The notes beneath the pieces were generated by a model, which was given only the letters and a program-made list of their open reading frames with translations, was not told the DNA's origin and made no database searches. A stretch of 15,067 bases of DNA, taken from NCBI GenBank assembly GCA_937983055.1, contig CALJLA010000049.1, forward strand, positions 1 to 15,067, given 5' to 3'. The position numbers and the translations under genes are program-made. This document shows, piece by piece, positions 6,192-12,850 of this stretch. Positions within the stretch are counted from its first letter, which is position 1. Each line of letters opens with the position of its first letter. The DNA comes from an uncultured Pseudomonadota bacterium (lineage in GTDB: Bacteria; Pseudomonadota; Gammaproteobacteria; Burkholderiales; Eutrophovitaceae).

Positions 6192-8146
6192 TGCCGGCGC
6201 TCTCTCAAGGCGCACTCTCCGGTCCTTACCCCGAGCGCGACGAACCCCGGGAGAACGCTTTCGAGCGCTTCCTGGTGGCTGCACAGTACGTTTCGGGCGC
6301 GCGCAAGGCCAGCCGCGGGCGACTGCGGAACATCGTCGACGCGGTACAGCGCTACGCGCAGCAGGCCGACGCGCTGACCCTGGAAGAGATCTCGTCGCGC
6401 GTGAGCGTGCTGCGGCCGCGTCTCAGGCGCGAAGGCCTCACCCTGCCGCTGACCGGCGAGGTGTTCGCGCTGGTGCGCGCCGCGGCGGGCAAGACGCTCG
6501 GCCTGCGGCACTTCGACGTGCAGCTGCTCGGCGGCTGGGCGCTGCTCAACGGCATGGTGGCGGAGATGGCCACCGGCGAAGGCAAGAGCCTGACCGCCAC
6601 GCTGGCCGCGGCGACCGCGGCGCTGGGCGGTCGCGCGGTTCACATCATTACCGTCAACGACTACCTCGCGAGCCGGGATGCGGAGGAAATGCTGCCGCTG
6701 TACTCGGCGCTGGGGCTGACAGTGGGTTGCGTGATCCATGGCGTGGCGCCCGATCAGCGGCGCGCCGCCTATGCCCAGGACGTTACCTACTGCAGCAACA
6801 AGGAGCTGGCCTTCGACTACCTGCGCGACCGCCTGGTGCTGGGCGGCAAGCTGCGCCCGATCGCCAGCAAGATCGACCTGCTTGGCGGCAACGACCTGAA
6901 CCGCAGGCTGCTGCTGCGCGGACTGCAGTTCGCCATCGTCGACGAGGCGGACAGCGTGCTGATCGACGAGGCCCGCACGCCGCTGATCCTCTCGGCACAG
7001 GCGAAGCAGACCGAAGAAGAGCAGATGTACCGTCAGGCGCTGCAGCTGGCGCAGCAGCTCGACGACAGCCATTTCGCGGTGCGCGAATCGCAGATCGAGC
7101 TCACCGAGTCCGGCGTGCGTGCGCTCGAGGCGCTGGCCGAAACGCTGTCTGGCGTGTGGACCGGGCCGCGGCGGCGCGAGCAGCTGGTGCGCAAGGCGCT
7201 GACCGCGCTGCACCTGTTCGAGCGCGACAAGCACTACCTGGTGCGCGACGGCAAGGTGGTGATCATCGACGAGTTCACCGGGCGGCTGATGCCCGATCGT
7301 TCCTGGGAGCAGGGGCTGCACCAGCTGATCGAGATCAAGGAGGACTGCGAGGTGACCGGTCGTCGGGAGACGCTGGCGCGCATCAGCTACCAGCGCTTCT
7401 TTCGCCGCTATGTGCACCTGTCGGGCATGACCGGCACCGGCGCCGAGGTGGCGGCCGAGCTGTGGTCGGTGTACCGGCTGCGCGTGGCGAGGATTCCGAC
7501 CAACCGCCCGGTGCGACGGCTGCGCCTGCCGGACCAGATTTTCGGCAACGCGGACAGCAAATGGCAGGCGGTGGTGGCGGCGACCGAGCGGCTGCATCGC
7601 GAGGGCCGGCCGGTGCTGATCGGCACCCGTTCGGTGGCCGCGTCCGAGCACCTCGCCATGCTGCTAGATGCCGCCGGCCTGCCGTACCAGCTGCTCAACG
7701 CGCGCCAGGACAAGGACGAGGCCGACATCATCGCGCGCGCCGGCGAGCCCGGGCGCATCACCGTGGCGACCAACATGGCCGGCCGCGGTACCGACATCAA
7801 GCTGGCGGCCGGGGTCACGGAGACCGGCGGCCTGCACGTGCTGTCGGCCGAACTGAACGATTCCGGACGCATCGACCGCCAGCTCTACGGCCGCGGCGCG
7901 CGGCAGGGCGATCGCGGCAGCTGCCAGGCGATTCTCGCGATGGAGGACGACCTGGTTGCCACCTATCTGCCCTGGGCGTCGACCTGGCTGTCGAGCCGCG
8001 GGCGCATTCCCCTGTGGTTCGGGCGGCTGCTGTTCGGGCTGGCGCAGCGCCGGGCCGAGCAGATTCATTCGCGGGCACGGCGCGATCTGCTCGAAATGGA
8101 CGATCAGCTGGGCGACATGCTGGCATTCGCCGGGCGCCGCGAGTAA
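6191..8146 (+). CDS. Short SecA paralogue (SecA-like DEAD motor ATPase)
   Basis: A 651-residue SecA homologue; the housekeeping protein is about 850-900 residues (901 in E. coli). The motor is complete: HFDVQLLGG, Walker A GEGKS at 129-133 (canonical SecA has GEGKT), TVNDYLASRDAEE, DEAD at 251-254 followed by SVLIDEARTPLI, a PPXD-like insert, then IIDEFTGRLMPDRSW, HLSGMTGTG, IPTNRP and VATNMAGRGTDIKL. The arginine-finger region reads QLYGRGARQGD (564-574) instead of the usual QLRGRAGRQGD, keeping Arg568 and Arg571. The protein stops 13 residues after LLEMDD (633-638), so most of the helical scaffold, the helical wing, the two-helix finger (IRA1) and the zinc-binding tail are missing. SecA drives proteins through SecYEG; this one presumably powers a dedicated partner, probably the coupled M50/HlyD proteins. 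Its ATG overlaps the protease stop by one base (TGATG). Confidence 0.93.
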   Translation: MPALSQGALSGPYPERDEPRENAFERFLVAAQYVSGARKASRGRLRNIVDAVQRYAQQADALTLEEISSRVSVLRPRLRREGLTLPLTGEVFALVRAAAGKTLGLRHFDVQLLGGWALLNGMVAEMATGEGKSLTATLAAATAALGGRAVHIITVNDYLASRDAEEMLPLYSALGLTVGCVIHGVAPDQRRAAYAQDVTYCSNKELAFDYLRDRLVLGGKLRPIASKIDLLGGNDLNRRLLLRGLQFAIVDEADSVLIDEARTPLILSAQAKQTEEEQMYRQALQLAQQLDDSHFAVRESQIELTESGVRALEALAETLSGVWTGPRRREQLVRKALTALHLFERDKHYLVRDGKVVIIDEFTGRLMPDRSWEQGLHQLIEIKEDCEVTGRRETLARISYQRFFRRYVHLSGMTGTGAEVAAELWSVYRLRVARIPTNRPVRRLRLPDQIFGNADSKWQAVVAATERLHREGRPVLIGTRSVAASEHLAMLLDAAGLPYQLLNARQDKDEADIIARAGEPGRITVATNMAGRGTDIKLAAGVTETGGLHVLSAELNDSGRIDRQLYGRGARQGDRGSCQAILAMEDDLVATYLPWASTWLSSRGRIPLWFGRLLFGLAQRRAEQIHSRARRDLLEMDDQLGDMLAFAGRRE

Positions 8147-8164
8147 CGCGCGCCGGCGGAGGCG

Positions 8165-8587
8165 TCAGATGCGATCCGGAGCGGACCGGGGCGCGGGCGC
8201 CTGCGGGCGGCTGCGCGGCGGCGGTTCGGCCTTGACGCCGAGTCGCACCTGGCGCGTCTCGGGGCCGCTGCGGTTGTCGAAGATGACGTAATGGTCTCCC
8301 GAGCGTGGAATCACCACGCTGAAACCGAGCTTGGCCTCGACCGTCGCCTCGAACAATGCCCGCGTCGCCGGAAAGCGGCGCAGCTCGTCGTCATCGACCA
8401 CGACCACCCTGACGAGGCCCGAGGAGGCGATCTGCAGGTCGAACGAGGCCCCCTCGGGCAGGCTTTTCAACCGCACAGACTTCCAGCGGCTGGCCGGGAC
8501 CTCGAGCGAGATCGTCGCTTCGGCCGCGAACGCGGCGCCGGCAGGAGAGTGCGCAGTCGCGCCGCGAGCAGGCTCCGCCTCCGTCAG
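8165..8587 (-). CDS. Small, probably periplasmic beta-rich protein of unknown function
   Basis: The frame from 8587 to 8165 encodes about 140 residues that look like a real protein from roughly residue 25 onward (SLEVPASRWKSVRLKSL, then a central VRVVVVDDDELRR, then SGDHYVIFDNRSGPE). The alternating hydrophobic strands and the 'HYVIFDNRSG' type ending recall secreted beta-sandwich domains such as the PPC or GOLD type; I do not recognise a named family. The C-terminus is Pro/Arg-rich. The start is uncertain. No ATG, GTG or TTG lies between the HlyD stop and the conserved part. I give a CTG that overlaps the stop of the upstream HlyD gene (CTGA at 8587-8584), which would permit translational coupling. 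The residues AAFAAEA just before the mature-looking region suggest a signal-peptide cleavage site with no matching hydrophobic core in this frame. It is convergent with the SecA gene, 18 bases apart. Confidence 0.55.
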   Translation of the reverse strand: MTEAEPARGATAHSPAGAAFAAEATISLEVPASRWKSVRLKSLPEGASFDLQIASSGLVRVVVVDDDELRRFPATRALFEATVEAKLGFSVVIPRSGDHYVIFDNRSGPETRQVRLGVKAEPPPRSRPQAPAPRSAPDRI

Positions 8588-9378
8588 AAACGTACCCGGC
8601 AGCGGGCGCCGGCCGGAATCGAGCGCGCCCGGTTGGGCAGTTCCAGCCGCACGCCGAACGTGCCGCTGGCGGCGTCGATTACCCGGTCGACCACCTTCAC
8701 CACGGCGCGATGCTGGCCGCCGACCGGGTTCTCCGGCATCACGGTGGCGCGCTGCCCGACCTTGATCCTGCCGTACATCGCCACCGGAAGAATGACTTCG
8801 ACGTTGAGCGGATCGATCTCCGCCAGCCGGAGAATCGGTTGCTGGATGTTCGAGGTCGCGAACTCGCCCGGTTTCTGCACCACTTCCACCACCACGCCGT
8901 CGAACGGGCTGCGGATGGTGCGCAGATCCAGGATCTGCTCGGTGCGCTTCAGCTCCAGCTCGGCGAGCTTCTGGTTTTCCTGGGCGCGGCGCAGCTCCTC
9001 CACCGACAGGCGGTAGTCGGCCTCGGCTTCGTCCAGCGCGTTGACCGATACGAAGTTCTGCTTGTACAGCTCCTCGGCCCGCACCAGCTTCTTGCGCGTG
9101 AGCTCCACGCGCGCTTCCGCGGCCTTCAGGTCGCCCTGCATCTGCGCCCGCGAGCGCGCCAGCTCCAGGGACGCGCGTTCGGGGCCGGATTCCAGTGTGG
9201 CCACGATCTCGCCCTTGCGCACGACGTCGCCGCGCTGCACGCGGATCGACTCGATCACTGCTTCCACCGGGCTGCGCACCTCGACGTTCTGGCGCGCCTC
9301 GATGATGCAGTCGTATTCCAACGCGAGCAGCGGTTGTGACAGCAGCCCGGTGGCTGCGACGGCCAGCAATCGTTTCAT
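8584..9378 (-). CDS. Secreted HlyD/RND-type periplasmic adaptor protein
   Basis: A 264-residue protein. Residues 1-~20 form a signal peptide (MKRLLAVAATGLLSQPLLAL) with no lipobox, so it is probably soluble in the periplasm. It has a first lipoyl half (SPVEAVIESIRVQRGDVVRK), a long coiled-coil hairpin at ~65-150 rich in Glu, Leu and Arg, a second lipoyl half (RSPFDGVVVEVVQKPGEF), and a beta barrel ending at VRF. These are the parts of a membrane-fusion adaptor, although it is shorter than usual RND adaptors and may lack a full membrane-proximal domain. The start at 9378 is supported by GGAGAA five bases upstream and by the signal peptide beginning there; an ATG 16 codons further upstream would put a basic extension before it. 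No pump or TolC gene is adjacent, so the partner is likely the M50/GAF-HlyD/SecA set encoded convergently next door. Confidence 0.88.
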   Translation of the reverse strand: MKRLLAVAATGLLSQPLLALEYDCIIEARQNVEVRSPVEAVIESIRVQRGDVVRKGEIVATLESGPERASLELARSRAQMQGDLKAAEARVELTRKKLVRAEELYKQNFVSVNALDEAEADYRLSVEELRRAQENQKLAELELKRTEQILDLRTIRSPFDGVVVEVVQKPGEFATSNIQQPILRLAEIDPLNVEVILPVAMYGRIKVGQRATVMPENPVGGQHRAVVKVVDRVIDAASGTFGVRLELPNRARSIPAGARCRVRF

Positions 9379-9383
9379 TGATC

Positions 9384-9389
9384 TTCTCC
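9384..9389 (-). promoter_or_regulatory. Shine-Dalgarno that decides the HlyD adaptor start
   Basis: Read on the minus strand this is GGAGAA, five bases before the ATG at 9378. It favours this start over the ATG at 9426 and puts the signal peptide at the N-terminus. Confidence 0.65.
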
Positions 9390-9428
9390 GCGCGGCCCGT
9401 CGGCAGGCCCTGCCCCCTTTGGGCATGG

Positions 9429-9434
9429 ATTCTA
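9429..9434 (-). promoter_or_regulatory. Possible -10 element for the minus-strand HlyD adaptor operon
   Basis: Minus-strand TAGAAT (five of six matches to TATAAT) lies about 50 bases upstream of the HlyD start. No good -35 element is visible at the expected distance. It sits within the 123-bp divergent region shared with the CHASE2 operon promoter, so the two transcription units could be co-regulated. Confidence 0.35.
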
Positions 9435-9472
9435 ACTGATGTCGGAGAGCCGTAGATGACTGCTCTGCTGGC

Positions 9473-9478
9473 TATAAT
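9473..9478 (+). promoter_or_regulatory. Consensus TATAAT -10 element for the CHASE2 operon
   Basis: A perfect TATAAT within GGCTATAATCTCG ends 23 bases before the ATG at 9502, implying a short leader of about 15 bases. No strong -35 is seen 16-18 bases upstream, so an activator or an extended -10 contact may contribute. CGGAG at 9491-9495 is the likely ribosome binding site. Confidence 0.6.
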
Positions 9479-9501
9479 CTCGCCGTGCGCCGGAGCCTGA
9501 C

Positions 9502-11208
9502 ATGAACGCCAAGCGATCACCTCTCAACCAAATCCGTATGGCGTTGCGCCATGGCATTAATGCCGCCGCGCATCGGCTAAAGACCAGCTTCTATCTGTAT
9601 CTGGCGGCATTGTTCTCTTTGCTGATCGTCGCCGACGCGCTGACAGCCCGGGCCGTGGTCGATATGCGCCAGCGTACCTACGACCTGATGGTGCGCTATC
9701 GCATCGTGCAGCCGGCGCCGGACCCGCAGATCGTGATCGTCGACATCAACGAGGCCAGCCTTGCGGCGATGGCGCGCGACTTCGGGCGCTGGCCGTGGCC
9801 GCGCTCGGTGCTGGCCGATTTCACCGAGCGCATCGAGGCGCAGGGCCCGCGCGCGGTGGTGTTCGACATCCTGCTCAGCGACGCCGACGTGTTCAATCCC
9901 GACAGCGACGCCTATTTCGGCGAGGTGATCGCGGCCACGGACAACACGTATTTTCCGTGGCTGCGGCTTTCGCCGCAGAGCGACGAGCTGTCCGAGCTCA
10001 GGCCGGGCATGATCCCCGGCGCGCAACGCATCGAGGGCGAGGCGCAGACCGATGTCACGGTGGCGGCGGTGCTGCCGTTCATGCGCGCGGTGCTCGAGGG
10101 CGGACGCATCGGCACCCACAACATCTACCCTGACGGCGACGGCGTGGCCCGCCGCTACCGCCTGTGGCACGACATCGGCGGCTGGCGGCTGCCGTCGCTG
10201 CCGCTGCGAATTGCGCAGGACCTCGGCTGGCAAGTGCCGGAGCAGCGCGACCTGCTGCTCAACTGGCGCGGGCGGCCGTTCACGTACGATTACGTGAGCT
10301 TCAGCGACGTGTATCTGGACATGCAGCTGCGCGAGCCCGCGCGTCCCGCCGACGAGTTCGCCGGCAAGATCGTGCTGATCGGCTCCACCGCGCCCAGCCT
10401 GTTCGACATCAAGGCCACCTCGATGGCGCGCGAGTTTCCCGGCGTCGAGATCCTCGCCACCGCCATCGACAACATCAAGCACGGCGACTGGCTGCGCACG
10501 CCGGAATCGAGCCTGCCCAACGCGCTGATCGCGCTGCTGATCGTATGGGGCACGGCGCTGGCGCTGTACCGCAACCCCGACTCAGAGCGTTTCAACCAGG
10601 CCTTCGGCCTGTCGCAGATCGGGCTGCTGGTGATTTCCTACGCGATGATCAACTTCAGCCCGTATTTCCTGAACCTGACCGGGCCGGTGTTCATCGGGCT
10701 CATTTACTTTTCGATCGCCCGCGTCTATTCCACCGCCACCGCGCGGGTGCTGGAGAAGACGGCGGTGACCGAGACCCTGCGTGCGCACGGCGGGCGCGGC
10801 GCCACGCTGCTGCTGGCGCAGCTGCGGGCCGACGACGGCGATGTGCCCGCCGGTTTTCTGAAGAAGCTGCGCAAGGCGCTGCTCGGCACCGGCACGATGC
10901 CCAAGGACGTGGAGATCCTGAAAGGCCGCCAGCGCGGCATCTGGGGCCTGCTCGAAACCACCGTGGCCGTGTCGTGGGCCTATTCGCTGGAGGGCGAGCA
11001 GGAGCGCGCCCGGGTGGCGGCGGACGTGGCGCTGGTGCGCGAGCGCCTGCCGGAACTGGTCGCGCGCCTGCGGGTCAACGACGAAGAGCTCGGCGCGTTG
11101 TGCGAAAAGGCGATCGTGCTCGGCACGGCCGAGCGCGAGGCGCTGGAGGCGCGCTGGCGGACGCTGTTCGCCGAGGCGCTGGCGGAAATCAACCGACAAT
11201 CCACCTGA
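9502..11208 (+). CDS. CHASE2-domain membrane sensor with orphan cytoplasmic C-terminus
   Basis: A 568-residue inner-membrane protein. One membrane segment at ~30-50 leads into a large periplasmic CHASE2 domain (~50-330) with typical elements: DMRQRTYDLMVRYR, PQIVIVDINEASLAAM, GRWPWPRSVLADF, RAVVFDILLSD, GKIVLIGSTAPSLFD and PGVEILATAIDNI. Three more membrane segments follow at ~340-356, ~371-386 and ~390-406. CHASE2 domains normally sense an extracytoplasmic signal and pass it to a guanylate cyclase, kinase or GGDEF domain. Here the last ~160 residues are helical, charged and of unknown type (FLKKLRKALLGTGTMP, then many Glu/Arg/Ala repeats), with no cyclase, kinase, GGDEF or EAL motif that I can see. 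The start is supported by a TATAAT promoter and CGGAG. The SH3b gene follows after 19 bases, so these form an operon with the M48 gene. Confidence 0.9.
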   Translation: MNAKRSPLNQIRMALRHGINAAAHRLKTSFYLYLAALFSLLIVADALTARAVVDMRQRTYDLMVRYRIVQPAPDPQIVIVDINEASLAAMARDFGRWPWPRSVLADFTERIEAQGPRAVVFDILLSDADVFNPDSDAYFGEVIAATDNTYFPWLRLSPQSDELSELRPGMIPGAQRIEGEAQTDVTVAAVLPFMRAVLEGGRIGTHNIYPDGDGVARRYRLWHDIGGWRLPSLPLRIAQDLGWQVPEQRDLLLNWRGRPFTYDYVSFSDVYLDMQLREPARPADEFAGKIVLIGSTAPSLFDIKATSMAREFPGVEILATAIDNIKHGDWLRTPESSLPNALIALLIVWGTALALYRNPDSERFNQAFGLSQIGLLVISYAMINFSPYFLNLTGPVFIGLIYFSIARVYSTATARVLEKTAVTETLRAHGGRGATLLLAQLRADDGDVPAGFLKKLRKALLGTGTMPKDVEILKGRQRGIWGLLETTVAVSWAYSLEGEQERARVAADVALVRERLPELVARLRVNDEELGALCEKAIVLGTAEREALEARWRTLFAEALAEINRQST

Positions 11209-11227
11209 CTTAGCGGAACCGCATGCA

Positions 11228-11776
11228 ATGAAAGAAGGCTGCATACCAACACTGCGCGCGCTGCTGGCCGCGCTTCTGCTGCTGCCGGTCGCGGCGGCCG
11301 CACAGGACACCGGCGTCGCCCTCAAGGACGATACCCTGCGCGCCGAGCCGTTTGCCGACGCGAAATCTGTCGGCAGCCTGAAGAAAGGCGCCAGCGTCAC
11401 CATCCTCAAGCGTGCCAGCGGCTGGTACCAGATCAAGGCCGGCAGCACCCAGGGATGGGTGCGCATGCTGTCGGTGCGCCGCGGCGAGGCGGCCCAGGCG
11501 GGCGCCGGCGCGCAGGCGGGCGGCGTCGCCGCGCTCGCCACCGGCCGCGCCGGCACCGGCCAGATCGTGTCCACCACCGGCGTGCGCGGCCTGTCGGCCG
11601 AGGAGCTGAAGGCGGCGAAATTCGACGCGGCGCAGCTGCGCAAGGCCGAATCCCACGCCGTGTCGCGCGCCGATGCGCAGGCGTATGCGCGCCAGGGCGG
11701 GCTGAAGTCGGTGCGCTTCGATTATCTGCCGGTGCCGCCGTCGGGCGGCGGCGGCCAGGCACCGAAGGGGCGCTGA
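11228..11776 (+). CDS. Secreted SH3b-domain protein
   Basis: A 182-residue protein with a signal peptide (TLRALLAALLLLPVAAAA, cleaved near residue 25). Residues ~27-82 form a bacterial SH3 domain: TLRAEPFADAKSVGSLKKGA followed by GWYQIKAGSTQGWVRM. SH3b domains bind peptidoglycan or peptides in the periplasm. After an Ala/Gly-rich linker, a C-terminal segment (~120-170; RGLSAEELKAAKFDAAQLRK, then a Ser/Ala helix) is of unknown role. It sits 19 bases after the CHASE2 gene and 2 bases before the M48 protease gene, so the three are almost certainly one operon. A periplasmic job linked to the cell wall or to the CHASE2 sensor is plausible. The ribosome binding site is weak, which suggests translation coupled to the gene upstream. 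Confidence 0.85.
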   Translation: MKEGCIPTLRALLAALLLLPVAAAAQDTGVALKDDTLRAEPFADAKSVGSLKKGASVTILKRASGWYQIKAGSTQGWVRMLSVRRGEAAQAGAGAQAGGVAALATGRAGTGQIVSTTGVRGLSAEELKAAKFDAAQLRKAESHAVSRADAQAYARQGGLKSVRFDYLPVPPSGGGGQAPKGR

Positions 11777-11778
11777 TC

Positions 11779-12693
11779 ATGCGACGGTTGATGCTTGTCG
11801 CGTTCGCGGCCGCGCTGGCCGCCCCGGTTCAGGCGCAAAGCCCGCTCGATTCGCTGCGCGGCCTGAAAGACCAGCTCAAGCAGGACAGCAAGCCGGCACC
11901 GCAGCCCTCGGCCGCGGCGCCGCAGGCCAAGCCGGAGGCGGCGCCCAAGACCGGACCCGCGGCCGATCTGCCGCCGCTTCCCGCCTTCGGGGACGTGCCG
12001 GTGCAGGACGAGGTCAAGCACGGCCGGCATATCGCGGGCAGCCTGCTCGGCGCCGCGCCGCTGGTCGACGACCCGGCGCTGCAGCAGTACGTCAACCGCG
12101 TGGGCCGCTGGGTGGCGCTGCACAGCGAGCGCCCCGACCTGCCGTGGACTTTCGGCGTCATCGATTCCGCCGACATCAATGCATTCGCGGCGCCCGGTGG
12201 ATACATCTTCGTCACCCGCGGGCTGTACGCAATGCTGCGCGACGAGGCGGAGCTGGCCGGCGTGCTCGGCCATGAGATCGCCCACGTCACGCGCAAGCAC
12301 CATCTCAAGGTGATGCAGCAAAGCCAGATGATCGGCGCCGGCAGCGACCTGCTGGCGCGGCGTCTGGCCAAGGGCGACGATCGCGTGCGCGGGCTGATCG
12401 GCACCGGGGCGGAGATCATGGCGCGCGGGCTGGACAAGGATGCCGAGTTCGAAGCCGACCGCGACGGCGTGGTGCTCGCCACCCGGGCCGGCTACGACAG
12501 TTACGGGCTGCCCTCGGTACTGCAGGAAATCGGCCGGGTGGCGGCTGGCAGCGACAGCGTGTCGCTCCTGTTCCAGACCCATCCGCACCCCGATGACCGG
12601 CTGGCGCGGCTGGGCGAGGCGATGGGCGCGCGCTTCGACGGCGTTTCGGGTGCGCGGAACCTGCCCGAGCGGCTCCGCAGGGCCCAGAAATAA
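11779..12693 (+). CDS. Periplasmic M48-family zinc metalloprotease
   Basis: A 304-residue protein with a signal peptide (MRRLMLVAFAAALAAPVQAQ, residues 1-20) and a Pro/Ala/Lys-rich linker to ~65. The M48 peptidase domain (~80-290) shows DINAFAAPGGYIFVTRGL, the zinc motif HEIAH at 165-169 and the third ligand Glu223 in EFEAD. All catalytic residues are present. HPHPDDRLARLGE near residue 273 is the usual C-terminal signature. The nearest characterised relatives by pattern are the BepA/YfgC and LoiP group of periplasmic proteases, which act in outer-membrane quality control. It lacks the C-terminal TPR region of BepA. The ATG follows the SH3b stop by two bases; an in-frame extension upstream exists but would overlap the SH3b gene and lose the signal peptide. 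Confidence 0.92.
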   Translation: MRRLMLVAFAAALAAPVQAQSPLDSLRGLKDQLKQDSKPAPQPSAAAPQAKPEAAPKTGPAADLPPLPAFGDVPVQDEVKHGRHIAGSLLGAAPLVDDPALQQYVNRVGRWVALHSERPDLPWTFGVIDSADINAFAAPGGYIFVTRGLYAMLRDEAELAGVLGHEIAHVTRKHHLKVMQQSQMIGAGSDLLARRLAKGDDRVRGLIGTGAEIMARGLDKDAEFEADRDGVVLATRAGYDSYGLPSVLQEIGRVAAGSDSVSLLFQTHPHPDDRLARLGEAMGARFDGVSGARNLPERLRRAQK

Positions 12694-12706
12694 GTCGTTG
12701 AAACCA

Positions 12707-12736
12707 TTGCAAGCACCCGGTTTCGAAGTTTAGAAT
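12707..12736 (+). promoter_or_regulatory. Probable sigma-70 promoter for the PAS-GGDEF-EAL gene
   Basis: TTGCAA (12707-12712), an 18-base spacer and TAGAAT (12731-12736) give four and five matches to the -35 and -10 consensus. It lies just after the M48 stop codon, so the c-di-GMP gene probably has its own transcript with a leader of about 100 bases. Confidence 0.5.
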
Positions 12737-12793
12737 CGGGCCGGGAAAGCTTGACGCAATAAGAACTTACAAGCGTACAGGCATATCGGGCGC

Positions 12794-12850
12794 ATGCGCC
12801 CCGACGGCGCGGAGGGTGGCCGGGCCGTGTTTGTGCGAGTTGCGTATTGA
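12794..12850 (+). CDS. Possible 18-codon leader ORF overlapping the PAS-GGDEF-EAL start
   Basis: An ATG at 12794 opens an 18-residue frame (MRPDGAEGGRAVFVRVAY) whose TGA overlaps the TTG start of the PAS-GGDEF-EAL gene (TTGA at 12847-12850). The ribosome binding site is poor. It may serve only to couple translation to the unusual TTG start. The chance of such a short frame arising at random is high, so this is tentative. Confidence 0.25.
   Translation: MRPDGAEGGRAVFVRVAY

Noticed and set aside
1737..6284. A 1515-codon open frame on the minus strand opposite the DUF3467, GAF-HlyD and M50 genes.
   Set aside because: Its translation is rich in His, Arg, Gln, Asp and Ala with no domain motif; it mirrors the third-position G/C bias of the plus-strand genes, which carry clear domains.
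6191..8146. Calling this gene the housekeeping secA.
   Set aside because: It lacks about 250 C-terminal residues including the finger and zinc tail, and it sits in an M50/HlyD operon; a separate full-length secA is expected elsewhere.
5977..8235. A 752-codon plus-strand frame overlapping the SecA-like gene.
   Set aside because: Arg/Ala/Gly-rich shadow frame without motifs; the SecA frame explains the region fully.
8588..9520. Upstream extension of the small beta-rich gene through the whole HlyD gene in another frame.
   Set aside because: The extension is a low-complexity Arg/Gly/Ala shadow of the HlyD frame; only the part after about 8587 looks like protein.
12751..12780. TTGACG as a -35 element for the PAS-GGDEF-EAL gene.
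   Set aside because: No acceptable -10 lies 16-18 bases downstream; the TTGCAA/TAGAAT pair upstream is a better fit.
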